Positions 1 to 6,180 of a stretch of DNA of 6,180 nt are shown piece by piece. Within the stretch, counting starts at the first letter, position 1. Every line of letters starts with the position of its first letter. The DNA comes from Betaproteobacteria bacterium. GTDB lineage: Bacteria > Desulfobacterota > Desulfovibrionia > Desulfovibrionales > Desulfovibrionaceae. The position numbers and the translations under genes were made by a program. A model generated the notes under the pieces. That model was not told where the DNA came from. It saw only the letters and a program-made list of their open reading frames with translations, and did not search any database. The DNA is taken from contig WRKB01000230.1 of assembly GCA_009778295.1 (NCBI GenBank), positions 1 to 6,180 of the forward strand, given 5' to 3'.

Positions 1-322
1 GTTCCAACATGCGGCCGTAGTTGCTCATGGCCCGCACATGCCCCGCTTGCGCAGCGTGTTGGAAATATACGGCGGCCTGTGCCGGATCCGGCGTTACGCC
101 CTGGCCCAGATCGAAAAGAACTCCAAGGTTGTAGATGGCGCGAACATCGCCTGCTTCGCCCAATGTACGCCAGATGCGCATCGCGCTCGTGTAATCCCCA
201 TTTTTATACGCGGTGGCGGCATCCTCAAAACTTGCGGCCTGTGCGGACAAAACGGGCACAAATACGAGCGCGAGGGCGCAGAGACCGCTGATGACAAAAG
301 TAACGAGTTGCGCGGCGCGCAT
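1..322 (-). CDS. Secreted Sel1-like repeat protein, 5' part only (gene runs off the left edge)
   Basis: Reading the minus strand from the ATG at 322 gives 107 codons open to the window edge; no stop is reached. Residues 1 to about 30 look like a Sec signal peptide: MRAAQ, then a hydrophobic core (about 6-26), then an SAQA-type signal peptidase I site. Cys15 does not sit in a lipobox. Residues 32-58 form a TPR-like helix pair. From about 59 to 95 there is a Sel1 repeat (AIYNLGVLFDLGQGV..D..QAAVYFQHAAQAGH), and a second begins at 96 (VRAMSNYGRMLE). Sel1 repeats are alpha-helical solenoids that bind proteins or cell-wall partners, and here the product should be periplasmic. A possible Shine-Dalgarno AAGG lies at 333-336, a rather long 10 nt before the ATG. 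It is separated from ahbC by a 142-bp gap full of inverted repeats, so it is probably a separate transcription unit. The specific function is unknown. Confidence 0.85.
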   Translation of the reverse strand, partial: MRAAQLVTFVISGLCALALVFVPVLSAQAASFEDAATAYKNGDYTSAMRIWRTLGEAGDVRAIYNLGVLFDLGQGVTPDPAQAAVYFQHAAQAGHVRAMSNYGRMLE

Positions 323-332
323 ACCACAACTA

Positions 333-336
333 CCTT
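333..336 (-). promoter_or_regulatory. Possible ribosome binding site of the Sel1-repeat gene
   Basis: AAGG on the minus strand lies 10 nt upstream of the ATG at 322. The spacing is on the long side, so this is a moderate call. It supports 322 as the start, as does the signal peptide that begins directly at that codon. Confidence 0.45.
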
Positions 337-344
337 GGGTTAGA

Positions 345-365
345 GCAATTTCACTTTGAAATTGC
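345..365. repeat. Perfect 9-bp inverted repeat upstream of the Sel1-repeat gene
   Basis: The arms gcaatttca (345-353) and tgaaattgc (357-365) are perfect reverse complements around a 3-nt centre. Beyond one mismatch, two more pairs (342-343 with 367-368) extend it. It ends about 22 bp before the Sel1 start codon and has no T-run after it on either strand. An operator or a dispersed intergenic palindrome is therefore more likely than a terminator. On the minus strand a weak -10-like TCTAAC directly follows it. Confidence 0.7.
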
Positions 366-394
366 ACTGGCGTCTGCTGTGCAGCTGCCCGTGA

Positions 395-424
395 GCGAAG
401 CAAAAACCGCGTTTTTTGCTTCGC
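395..424. repeat. Perfect 12-bp inverted repeat (possible terminator stem) after ahbC
   Basis: The arms gcgaagcaaaaa (395-406) and tttttgcttcgc (413-424) are perfect reverse complements with a 6-nt loop. The stem has a GC-rich base and an A/T top, so the T-run lies inside the stem and not after it. No U-tract follows on either strand. A canonical intrinsic terminator is therefore doubtful, although a strong RNA hairpin is expected. Its place between two genes of the same direction suggests transcription termination or protection of the ahbC 3' end. Confidence 0.65.
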
Positions 425-461
425 GATCTTCACGCCTGACCGACAGGTGAGGCGTGACATC
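425..461 (-). terminator. Hairpin directly behind ahbC, candidate terminator
   Basis: Arms tcacgcct (430-437) and aggcgtga (450-457) pair over 8 bp. After a G-G mismatch, acc/ggt (439-441 with 446-448) closes a 4-nt loop, gaca. Three outer pairs (425-427 with 459-461) extend the stem past a small internal loop. It begins 4 nt after the ahbC stop codon, the place expected for a terminator. No T-tract follows on the minus strand, so it may work only together with the next hairpin (395-424) or act as an mRNA 3'-end stabiliser. Confidence 0.4.
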
Positions 462-464
462 ACA

Positions 465-1649
465 CTAGGGCGCGGCGATTTCTTCGTCCGTCAGATAGCA
501 GGCCGGATCTTCAGCCCACACGTTGCTGTGCCAAGCCTCCGCCCTGGCCCGGAAATTTCCGGCGCAGACGGATAGGAAGCGGCAACGGGCGCAGCGTCCG
601 CCAACATGGGCCTTTTTGTCCTTCAATTTATGCAACAGCTCAATATCCGGGTCGTCCCAAATCTGCGAAAATGGCCGTTCCAGCACATTGCCGAAGCTAT
701 GGTTGCGCCAAAACTGGTCGGCATGCACCTGCCCGTCCCAGGAGATGCAGCCAATGCCCCGGCCGGAGCTGTTGCCCTCGTTGTACTGCAGCAGCTCGAA
801 CACTTCTTCGGCCCGCTTCGGGTCTTCCCGTTTCAGGCGCATCCACACGTAAGGGCCGTCGGCGTGGTTATCCACAGTCAGCACTTCTTTGGGCTTGCCC
901 GCGTCAAAAAGCGCGCGGGTGCGATCCATGATCAGATCCAAGATCGCGCGGGTCTCGGCATGATTCAGGTCTTCCTTGATCAGTTCCGACCCGCGGCCGG
1001 AATATACCAAATGATAAAAACAAATGCGCGGCACTTCAAGGTCGCGCACCAGATCAAACAAAACCGGCACTTCACCTGCATTGCGTCTGTTGATGGTAAA
1101 GCGCAGCCCGACCTTCAATCCCTCGGCCTGGCAGTTGGCTATGCCTTCCAACGCTTTTTTGAAAGAGCCGGACACCGCGCGGAACTTGTCATGCACGGCT
1201 TCACCGCCGTCCAGCGAAATGCCCACGTAGGAAAGGCCCACTTTTTTAAGCTCATGCGCCTTCTCTTTGGAGATCAACGTACCGTTGGTGGAGATGACCG
1301 CTCGCATGCCCCTGTCGGTAGCATGTCTGGCAAGCTCCGCCAGATCCTCGCGTACCAGCGGCTCACCGCCGGAAAAGAGCATCACCGGCGCGCCATACTC
1401 GGCCAGATCGTCAATAATTTTCCTTCCCTGTTCGGTGGAGATGGCGTCCTTGCCCCGTTCCTCCACCGCCTTGGCATAACAGTGTACGCAACGCAGGTTG
1501 CAGCGTCTGGTCATGTTCCAGACGATCACGGGTTTCTTGTCCGCGGAAAATTGCAGCAAGTGCGAGGGCAGCTTGCCCGAATGACGCCCGTAACGCAGTG
1601 CGTCCGAAGGTTCGACCTGGCCGCAATACAGTTTTGAAATGCCTATCAT
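465..1649 (-). CDS. ahbC: AhbC-like radical SAM 12,18-didecarboxysiroheme deacetylase
   Basis: A 394-aa radical SAM enzyme. The CX3CX2C cluster motif is C50, C54, C57 (RRCNLRCVHCYA), followed by the SAM-binding SGGEP at 93-97 and STNGT at 120-124. The C-terminus carries a SPASM-like domain with C301, C353-X2-C356-X5-C362 and C384, which should hold an auxiliary Fe-S cluster. The N-terminus MIGISKLYCG...LRYGRHSGKLPSHLLQFS matches AhbC as I remember it. It does not resemble AhbD, so I prefer AhbC over AhbD or NirJ. In the family, AhbC removes two acetate side chains from 12,18-didecarboxysiroheme to give Fe-coproporphyrin III in the cytoplasmic, siroheme-dependent heme pathway. The ATG at 1649 follows GAGGAA with 5-nt spacing. 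It lies 92 bp behind alaS. No other ahb gene is in the window, so pathway context is not shown here. NirJ-type heme d1 enzymes are the main alternative. Confidence 0.85.
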   Translation of the reverse strand: MIGISKLYCGQVEPSDALRYGRHSGKLPSHLLQFSADKKPVIVWNMTRRCNLRCVHCYAKAVEERGKDAISTEQGRKIIDDLAEYGAPVMLFSGGEPLVREDLAELARHATDRGMRAVISTNGTLISKEKAHELKKVGLSYVGISLDGGEAVHDKFRAVSGSFKKALEGIANCQAEGLKVGLRFTINRRNAGEVPVLFDLVRDLEVPRICFYHLVYSGRGSELIKEDLNHAETRAILDLIMDRTRALFDAGKPKEVLTVDNHADGPYVWMRLKREDPKRAEEVFELLQYNEGNSSGRGIGCISWDGQVHADQFWRNHSFGNVLERPFSQIWDDPDIELLHKLKDKKAHVGGRCARCRFLSVCAGNFRARAEAWHSNVWAEDPACYLTDEEIAAP

Positions 1650-1654
1650 AGAGT

Positions 1655-1660
1655 TTCCTC
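1655..1660 (-). promoter_or_regulatory. Ribosome binding site of ahbC
   Basis: GAGGAA on the minus strand, 5 nt before the ATG at 1649. It is a good Shine-Dalgarno match and fixes this start, which is also where the conserved N-terminus of the family begins. Confidence 0.8.
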
Positions 1661-1689
1661 ACAAACATAGTGGATATGCTGCCCGCACC

Positions 1690-1716
1690 GTTATCCGCCT
1701 TCCCGGGTCCGGTCAA
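1690..1716 (-). promoter_or_regulatory. Weak candidate promoter for ahbC
   Basis: On the minus strand, TTGACC (1711-1716) is a good -35 match and GATAAC (1690-1695) matches 4 of 6 bases of a -10 box. The spacer of 15 bp is shorter than ideal. It lies in the alaS-ahbC gap, where I see no terminator, so ahbC could be read from upstream, from this site, or both. In GC-rich DNA such a match can occur by chance. Confidence 0.25.
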
Positions 1717-1741
1717 CAGGAGCTTTCTCGGATTATTTTTG

Positions 1742-4384
1742 TTAGCGCAGCAGGGCGCGCAGTTCTTCAAAGGCCTTTTCAATACCCGCCGGGTTCGTCC
1801 CTCCCGTTTGTGCGAGATCCGGCCGTCCGCCGCCGCCCGTAGCTCCAACGCACGGGGAGAGCCGACGGATCAGATCGGGTGAGGTAAACCTGGAGTGCAG
1901 GTCTTTGGACACATACAGAATAAGCGAAGCCTTGCCGTCCTCGGCGGAGGCCAGACAGGCCACGCCGGAAGGCAGGCGGGAACGCACGTCGTCCATCAAT
2001 TCCCGTAGCTCCTTGACCGGCAGGTTTTCAACGCGGACGGCGAGTAACGGGACAGAGCCGATTGAGGTCAGGCCGGCCATGATGTCACCCGCCGAAGCCC
2101 GACCAGCGTGCTGCTCCCTGCGCAGCTCACGCGCTTCTTTCCGTAGGGCCGACACCTTGGACACGAGTTCGCCGGGCCGGGACTTGAGCTGCCCGGCAAG
2201 TTCCGCAAGTTCTTGCCGCTGGCTCTGGAAAAGGCTGAAGGCGTTCCATCCGGTGGCGGCTTCGATGCGCCGCGTGCCCGCGGCAATGCCGGATTCGGAA
2301 AGGATGGCGAAAAAACCCGCTTCTCCGGTGGCGTTCAGGTGGGTGCCGCCACACAGCTCCATGGATTCGCCGTTGCCTATGCGCACGACGCGCACTTCTT
2401 CGCCGTATTTTTCGCCGAACAGCGCGACGGCGCCGGCAGCCGCTGCCTCTGTGCGCGCCATCTTCGCGGTTTCAATGGGGAAATCCGCGAGGATGGCGCG
2501 GTTGACTTCCTGCTCTACGGCGGCCAGTTCTTCAGGCGTCATGGCCTTGATATGCGAAAAGTCGAAGCGCAGACGATCCGGGGCCACCAGCGAGCCCGCC
2601 TGCCGCGCGTGTTCGCCCAGTACGCGGCGCAACGCGGCATGCAGCAGGTGGGTGCAACTGTGGTTGCGGGCCGAGGCCAGGCGGCTTTCCTGGTCCACCT
2701 CCAGGCGGAGTTCTTGATCCGGCAGCATTTCGCCGCTGATCACCAGGATATGGTGGACAACAAGTTCCGGCGCGGGCCGCAGGGTATCCGTCACCCGAGC
2801 CTGCCCGGTCAGTGAACATGCTGTCCCGGTATCGCCCGTCTGGCCGCCGGAAGCGCCGTAGAACGGGGTGACATTGGCGACCATAAAACCCTCGGCGCCT
2901 TCTTCCAGCGTATCCGTGGGCGTGCCCCGCGCATCCAGCAAGGCCAGCACGCGGGCGTCTTCTTTCAGGCTGCCGTATCCAGTGAAGACGCAGCGCATGT
3001 CCGCATCCAGCAAAGGCTTGAAGATGCGCGCCGGGTCTTTGCCTTCTGCCCCGAGCAGCCCGCCCTTTTGGGCCATGCGGGAACGTTCCTTCTGTTCCCG
3101 CATACGGGCGACAAAACCCGGTTCATCCACGAGAAAACCGCGCTTTTCCGCGATATCGTTCACGATATCCAAAGGAAAGCCATAGGTATCGTAGAGGGTG
3201 AAACACACCTCGCCCGGCACCATCGCGCTTTTTCCCTCCGCAAGCTTTGCCAGCTCGTCCTCCAGCAGGGACAGTCCCTTGTCAAGCGTGAGGCTGAAGC
3301 GCTCTTCCTCGGTTCGCACAACCTGCCCCATGAACACGGCGTTGGCTGTCCCTTCCGGAAAATCTTCGCCCATGACGTCCATGACCTTCATGGCCACCTT
3401 GTGCAGAAAAGGATTCCGCATCCCGATCAGTCGTCCGAAGCGGCAGGCGCGGCGGATGAGACGGCGCAGCACGTACCCGCGTCCCTCGTTGGAAGGCAGA
3501 ACGCCATCGGTGATGAGAAAGGCCGCTGCCCGGCTGTGATCGGCAATAACCCGCAGGGCGACATCCGCGTCTTCATTGCCCGTCTTGTAGAACTGGCCCG
3601 TCAGACGTGCGGCGAACTGGATGAACTCCTGGAACAGGTCGCTGTCGTAGTTGGACTGTTTGCCCTGGCATACGGCAGCGATGCGCTCAAGCCCCATGCC
3701 GGTGTCTATGGAAGGCCGGGGCAGGTTGACCCGTTCGGTCGGCGTGATTTGATCGTACTGCATGAACACCAGGTTCCATATCTCCAGGTAGCGATCACAA
3801 TCGCATTGGCCAATTCCGCAATTCGGGCCGCAGGCCATTTCCTGTCCCTGATCGTAATAGATTTCCGAGCAGGGGCCGCACGGGCCGGTATCGCCCATGG
3901 CCCAGAAATTGTCTTTTTCATCCATGCGGAAAATGCGCTCCGCAGTCAGTCCGGCCACGCTCTGCCACAATCCGAAGGCCTCGTCGTCCTCCCGGAACAC
4001 TGTAGCGTACAGTCTGTCTCGGGACAGTTTCAACTCCGTGGTCACAAAATCCCAGGCAAGACGGATGGCCTCTTCCTTGAAGTACTCACCGAAGGAGAAA
4101 TTGCCCAGCATTTCGAAGAAGGTATGATGACGCGCGGTACGGCCGACATTTTCCAGATCATTGTGTTTGCCGCTCACCCGCAGGCATTTTTGGGAGGTGA
4201 CGGCACGCTTGTATCCACGTTTTTCCTGTCCGAGGAAGACTTTTTTGAACTGCACCATGCCCGCGTTGGTGAACAGCAGGCTCGGGTCGTCCCTGGGGAT
4301 CAGGGCGGAAGAAGCCACGATTTCATGGCCGTGAGCGCGGAAATATTCCAGAAAACGCCGGCGGATATCTCTGGCGGTGAGCAT
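1742..4384 (-). CDS. alaS: Alanine--tRNA ligase
   Basis: A full-length 880-aa AlaRS that attaches alanine to tRNA-Ala in the cytoplasm and hydrolyses mischarged Ser- and Gly-tRNA-Ala. The class II catalytic core starts at [15 protein letters not shown] and includes the TSQKCLR region (63-69) and [14 protein letters not shown] (86-99). A cysteine-rich cluster follows (C169, C172, C185, C189, C194, C196), then [10 protein letters not shown] (228-236), the motif 3 region. The editing domain has the zinc ligands H575-X3-H579 and C678-X3-H682 (CGGTH). The C-Ala domain ends with [13 protein letters not shown] (850-862). No key residue is missing. An in-frame extension up to 4477 overlaps recA and is not family-like. 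The ATG at 4384 gives the normal N-terminus, but its AGGA (4397-4400) sits 12 nt away, so initiation may depend partly on translation of recA. The 37-bp gap behind recA has no terminator, which suggests a recA-alaS operon. Confidence 0.97.
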   Translation of the reverse strand: MLTARDIRRRFLEYFRAHGHEIVASSALIPRDDPSLLFTNAGMVQFKKVFLGQEKRGYKRAVTSQKCLRVSGKHNDLENVGRTARHHTFFEMLGNFSFGEYFKEEAIRLAWDFVTTELKLSRDRLYATVFREDDEAFGLWQSVAGLTAERIFRMDEKDNFWAMGDTGPCGPCSEIYYDQGQEMACGPNCGIGQCDCDRYLEIWNLVFMQYDQITPTERVNLPRPSIDTGMGLERIAAVCQGKQSNYDSDLFQEFIQFAARLTGQFYKTGNEDADVALRVIADHSRAAAFLITDGVLPSNEGRGYVLRRLIRRACRFGRLIGMRNPFLHKVAMKVMDVMGEDFPEGTANAVFMGQVVRTEEERFSLTLDKGLSLLEDELAKLAEGKSAMVPGEVCFTLYDTYGFPLDIVNDIAEKRGFLVDEPGFVARMREQKERSRMAQKGGLLGAEGKDPARIFKPLLDADMRCVFTGYGSLKEDARVLALLDARGTPTDTLEEGAEGFMVANVTPFYGASGGQTGDTGTACSLTGQARVTDTLRPAPELVVHHILVISGEMLPDQELRLEVDQESRLASARNHSCTHLLHAALRRVLGEHARQAGSLVAPDRLRFDFSHIKAMTPEELAAVEQEVNRAILADFPIETAKMARTEAAAAGAVALFGEKYGEEVRVVRIGNGESMELCGGTHLNATGEAGFFAILSESGIAAGTRRIEAATGWNAFSLFQSQRQELAELAGQLKSRPGELVSKVSALRKEARELRREQHAGRASAGDIMAGLTSIGSVPLLAVRVENLPVKELRELMDDVRSRLPSGVACLASAEDGKASLILYVSKDLHSRFTSPDLIRRLSPCVGATGGGGRPDLAQTGGTNPAGIEKAFEELRALLR

Positions 4385-4396
4385 CGGCTGCTGTTG

Positions 4397-4400
4397 TCCT
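4397..4400 (-). promoter_or_regulatory. Weak ribosome binding site of alaS
   Basis: AGGA on the minus strand lies 12 nt before the ATG at 4384, within the 37-bp recA-alaS gap. The spacing is longer than optimal, and nothing better lies closer. The start itself is chosen mainly from the conserved AlaRS N-terminus. Confidence 0.4.
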
Positions 4401-4421
4401 GTCGTAAAGGTGGAAAAGCTG

Positions 4422-5495
4422 TTATTCTTCCTCAAAGCCGCCTTCATCCGTATCTTCGGGAGCCGGCACAAACACATGCGGACTCATGCCCAGGTGTTCG
4501 ACGACTTTTTGTTCTATGCTGTCCCGTAAATCCGGATTTTCGTCAAGCAGGGCGCGGACTTTTTCTTTGCCTTGGCCGAGTTTTTCCGGGCCGAAGGCAA
4601 ACCAGGACCCGCTCTGGTCAACGATTTTAGCTTCCACGGCCAGATCAAGCAGTTCTCCGGAGCGGGAGATGCCCTGACCGTAGAGGATATCGAACACAGC
4701 TTCCCGGAAGGGGGGCGCGACTTTGTTTTTGACCACTTTGACCCGCGTTCGCGAACCAAAAGCTTCTTCTTTGTCCTTGAGTGTTTGAATTTTGCGGATA
4801 TCCAGACGCACGGAGGAATAAAACTTCAGCGCATTCCCGCCAGTGGTGGTTTCCGGGCTACCGTAGCCGGTCACGCCGATTTTCATGCGGATCTGGTTGA
4901 TGAAAATAACGGCGGTGCGGGATTTGTGGATGGTGCCCGTAAGCTTGCGCAATGCGTGCGACATCAGCCGCGCATGGCCGCCGACCTGGGTTTCTCCCAT
5001 GCTGCCTTCCAATTCCACCTGGGGAATGAGCGCGGCTACGGAGTCGACAATTACCAGGTCCACCGCACCGGAGCGCACCAGCATATCGGCGATGTCCAAT
5101 GCCTGTTCGCCGTAATCGGGCTGGGAAATGAGCAACTCGTCGGTCTTGACGCCGAGCCTGCGCGCGTAGCTCACATCCAGAGCGTGCTCCGCGTCTATAA
5201 AGGCGCAGGTGCCGCCTTTTTTCTGGCATTCGGCGATGATGTGCAAAGTCAGCGTAGTTTTGCCCGAAGCTTCCGGTCCGAAAATTTCCGTTACCCGTCC
5301 TCGTGGAATGCCGCCGACGCCCAAGGCCAAATCCAGACCGATGGAACCGGTGGGGATAATGGGCACATTCACATGCGCGTCGTCGGAAAGTTTCATTACC
5401 GCGCCCTGGCCGTATTTGCGCTCAATGGTTGCGAGCGCGGTCAGCAGGGCTTCACGTCGGGCGTCTTCAGGAGTCATCGAAGGTTTTTTGGCCAT
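4422..5495 (-). CDS. recA: Recombinase RecA
   Basis: A complete 357-aa RecA, the ATP-dependent strand-exchange protein of homologous recombination and co-protease for LexA cleavage in the SOS response. Visible are the N-terminal oligomerisation helix (about 10-35), Walker A GPEASGKT (73-80, K79), the catalytic glutamate E103 in FIDAEHALD, and Walker B LVIVDS with D151. DNA loop L1 lies around 161-176 ([16 protein letters not shown]), Q201 in [11 protein letters not shown] is present, and loop L2 includes [13 protein letters not shown] (214-226). The C-terminus ends in the usual acidic tail ([11 protein letters not shown]). GGAG at 5504-5507 lies 8 nt before the ATG at 5495. The in-frame ATG at 5534 overlaps the -10 region and precedes the predicted transcript start, so the longer reading is rejected. 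A good promoter lies just upstream, and alaS follows after 37 bp. No inactivating change or intein is seen. Confidence 0.99.
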   Translation of the reverse strand: MAKKPSMTPEDARREALLTALATIERKYGQGAVMKLSDDAHVNVPIIPTGSIGLDLALGVGGIPRGRVTEIFGPEASGKTTLTLHIIAECQKKGGTCAFIDAEHALDVSYARRLGVKTDELLISQPDYGEQALDIADMLVRSGAVDLVIVDSVAALIPQVELEGSMGETQVGGHARLMSHALRKLTGTIHKSRTAVIFINQIRMKIGVTGYGSPETTTGGNALKFYSSVRLDIRKIQTLKDKEEAFGSRTRVKVVKNKVAPPFREAVFDILYGQGISRSGELLDLAVEAKIVDQSGSWFAFGPEKLGQGKEKVRALLDENPDLRDSIEQKVVEHLGMSPHVFVPAPEDTDEGGFEEE

Positions 5496-5503
5496 GGAAT
5501 TTT

Positions 5504-5507
5504 CTCC
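5504..5507 (-). promoter_or_regulatory. Ribosome binding site of recA
   Basis: GGAG on the minus strand with 8-nt spacing to the ATG at 5495. It selects this start over the upstream in-frame ATG at 5534. Confidence 0.8.
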
Positions 5508-5508
5508 A

Positions 5509-5524
5509 GTGCAAAATTTTGCGC
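5509..5524. promoter_or_regulatory. Palindrome at the recA transcript start, candidate operator
   Basis: On the minus strand the element reads GCGCAAAATTTTGCAC. The inner 12 bp (GCAAAATTTTGC, 5511-5522) are a perfect palindrome, and the flanks match with one mismatch. It covers roughly +3 to +18 of the predicted recA transcript, where a bound repressor would block initiation or escape. It shares the half-site GCGCAA with the inverted repeat at 5600-5618. The regulator is not identifiable from the sequence; LexA is an obvious candidate for recA but is not shown. Confidence 0.4.
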
Positions 5525-5532
5525 AAGCATTC

Positions 5533-5561
5533 ATTCTAGCAGAAGCCGTTTACAGCGGCAA
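5533..5561 (-). promoter_or_regulatory. Sigma70-type promoter of recA
   Basis: On the minus strand, the -35 box TTGCCG (5556-5561, 4 of 6) and the -10 box TAGAAT (5533-5538, 5 of 6) are separated by exactly 17 bp. The expected transcription start is near 5526, which leaves a leader of about 30 nt with the GGAG ribosome binding site before the ATG at 5495. It probably drives recA and alaS, and possibly ahbC. Confidence 0.75.
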
Positions 5562-5599
5562 GCACGGGAAAGGGGGAAAGCGCGCGCCGCGCAGGCGTA

Positions 5600-5618
5600 A
5601 GCGCAATTCATTTGCGCT
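5600..5618. repeat. Inverted repeat between radC and recA, candidate upstream operator
   Basis: Arms agcgcaa (5600-5606) and ttgcgct (5612-5618) are perfect reverse complements around a 5-nt centre. It lies 42-60 bp behind the radC stop codon and about 75-90 bp upstream of the predicted recA start. No T-run follows, so a terminator role for radC is doubtful. A weaker 5-bp stem (acgcc 5623-5627 with ggcgt 5634-5638) lies next to it on the radC side. The half-site resembles the palindrome at 5509-5524. Confidence 0.5.
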
Positions 5619-5659
5619 GACAACGCCGGAGCGGGCGTCTCAAAGATAATCTGCTCTCA

Positions 5660-6180
5660 TTACAAAAGAGCGTCGCGCTCCCAGCTATAGCACGCATCTT
5701 CCGTCACCACCACATGGTCAATCAATCTCATGTCCAGGGAGGGGGCAAGACGGGCGAGTTCCCGGGTCAGGTGCAGGTCTGCCGCGCTGGGATGCGCACT
5801 GCCGCCGGGATGGTTATGCACCAGGATGATATTGCTTGCTTTATGCAGCAGGGCCGCCTCCAGTACGTCGCGGGGGAGGAGGGGCACATGCCCCACCGTG
5901 CCCCGGCGCAGACGTTCCCAGGCGATGAGGCGATTGCCGTGATCGGTCAACGCAATCCACAATTCCTCGTGCGGGCAGCCCGCAAGCCTGGCGCGGGCCA
6001 TGCGGGCCACCGCGTCCGGCGTGCAGAGAATTTCCCTGCGCCGCGCGGGCGCTTCTTCATACCTGGCCATCAGTTCGCGCAACAAGCGCCAGAACAGGCC
6101 AAGGGACGGGCCGAAACCCTCCAGGGACAGCAACTCGTCCGGGCGGGCATCCAGTACGCCGCGCAGAGTGCCGAAGCGCT
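5660..6180 (-). CDS. radC: RadC family JAMM-motif protein, C-terminal 172 aa (5' end outside window)
   Basis: The frame is open to the right edge, so the start codon lies outside. The TTG at 6133 is internal: the 15 codons upstream of it (RFGTLRGVLDARPDE) continue normal RadC sequence. Among the 172 visible residues, the first ~45 hold the end of the helix-hairpin-helix region (LLSLEGFGPSLGLF). The MPN/JAMM domain follows, with the acidic E71/E72 (HEELWIALTD), the metal-binding H121 and H123 in HNHPGG, and D134 in PSAAD, then LIDHVVVTED. The family is usually about 220-230 aa, so some 50 residues are missing. RadC was named for a supposed repair role that was later questioned; its JAMM fold suggests a metal-dependent hydrolase with an unsettled substrate. 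It reads toward recA and has no clear terminator, but recA has its own promoter. Confidence 0.92.
   Translation of the reverse strand, partial: RFGTLRGVLDARPDELLSLEGFGPSLGLFWRLLRELMARYEEAPARRREILCTPDAVARMARARLAGCPHEELWIALTDHGNRLIAWERLRRGTVGHVPLLPRDVLEAALLHKASNIILVHNHPGGSAHPSAADLHLTRELARLAPSLDMRLIDHVVVTEDACYSWERDALL

Noticed and set aside
94..327. Minus-strand 77-aa frame in the Sel1 region, and the plus-strand frame at 38-343
   Set aside because: Both are out of frame with the reading that shows a signal peptide and Sel1 repeats and that stays open to the left edge.
1742..4477. 911-aa reading of alaS
   Set aside because: The 31 extra residues overlap the recA 3' end and are not AlaRS-like. 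The conserved N-terminus begins at the ATG at 4384.
3068..4630. Long plus-strand open frame (520 aa) opposite alaS and the end of recA
   Set aside because: It is antisense to a clearly functional gene, has no recognisable domain, and GC-rich codon use commonly leaves the opposite strand open. The same applies to the plus-strand frames at 606-1637, 1905-2717 and 4572-5600.
4422..5534. 370-aa reading of recA
   Set aside because: The upstream ATG at 5534 overlaps the predicted -10 box and lies before the expected transcript start. GGAG is correctly spaced for the ATG at 5495.
5496..5659. Classical LexA box upstream of recA
   Set aside because: I looked for CTG-N10-CAG and GAAC-N4-GTTC patterns and found neither. 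Only the GCGCAA-type palindromes are present, and their regulator is unknown.
5660..6133. Complete 157-aa RadC starting at the TTG at 6133
   Set aside because: The same frame continues upstream to the window edge with typical RadC sequence, so this TTG is an internal leucine codon and the gene is simply cut by the window.
1..6180. CRISPR array, tRNA, insertion sequence, prophage or a new defence system
   Set aside because: No spaced direct repeats, cloverleaf, transposase, integrase or unexplained gene cluster is visible; apart from short intergenic gaps the window is filled by five recognisable genes.

Overview
The window reads as an ordinary, compact piece of a moderately GC-rich bacterial chromosome. 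Five genes all lie on the minus strand, so transcription runs from high to low coordinates: radC (partial, runs off the right edge), recA, alaS, ahbC and a Sel1-repeat protein (partial, runs off the left edge). I infer a sulfate-reducing Desulfobacterota of the Desulfovibrio type. The main reason is an AhbC-like radical SAM enzyme of the siroheme-dependent heme pathway, used by sulfate reducers and methanogens. The recA-alaS pairing and the CGPxCGIGxCDC cysteine cluster in AlaRS fit that assignment. The genus is not provable from this window alone.

Layout, in the direction of transcription. At 6180-5660 is the C-terminal three quarters of a RadC/JAMM protein. At 5659-5496 is a 164-bp regulatory gap. 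It holds a good sigma70-type promoter for recA (TTGCCG, 17 bp, TAGAAT) and two similar palindromes, one upstream of the promoter and one at the expected transcription start. recA (357 aa) occupies 5495-4422. alaS (880 aa) occupies 4384-1742, only 37 bp behind recA with no visible terminator, so the two are probably co-transcribed. After a 92-bp gap with at most a weak promoter comes ahbC (394 aa, 1649-465). The 142-bp gap at 464-323 is packed with three hairpin-forming inverted repeats. The exported Sel1-repeat protein starts at 322.

The genes do not form one pathway. RecA is the recombinase and SOS co-protease, AlaRS charges tRNA-Ala, AhbC acts in heme synthesis from siroheme, RadC is a JAMM protein of unsettled role, and the Sel1 protein is probably a periplasmic scaffold-type solenoid. 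Start sites matter here. recA and alaS each have an in-frame N-terminal extension that should be trimmed. radC has an apparent internal TTG start that is not the real one. The Sel1 gene lies in a frame that is open to the window edge.

I found no mobile element, CRISPR array, tRNA or rRNA, and no evidence for a new multi-gene system. The observations most worth checking are the paired palindromes around the recA promoter and the hairpin cluster between ahbC and the Sel1 gene.
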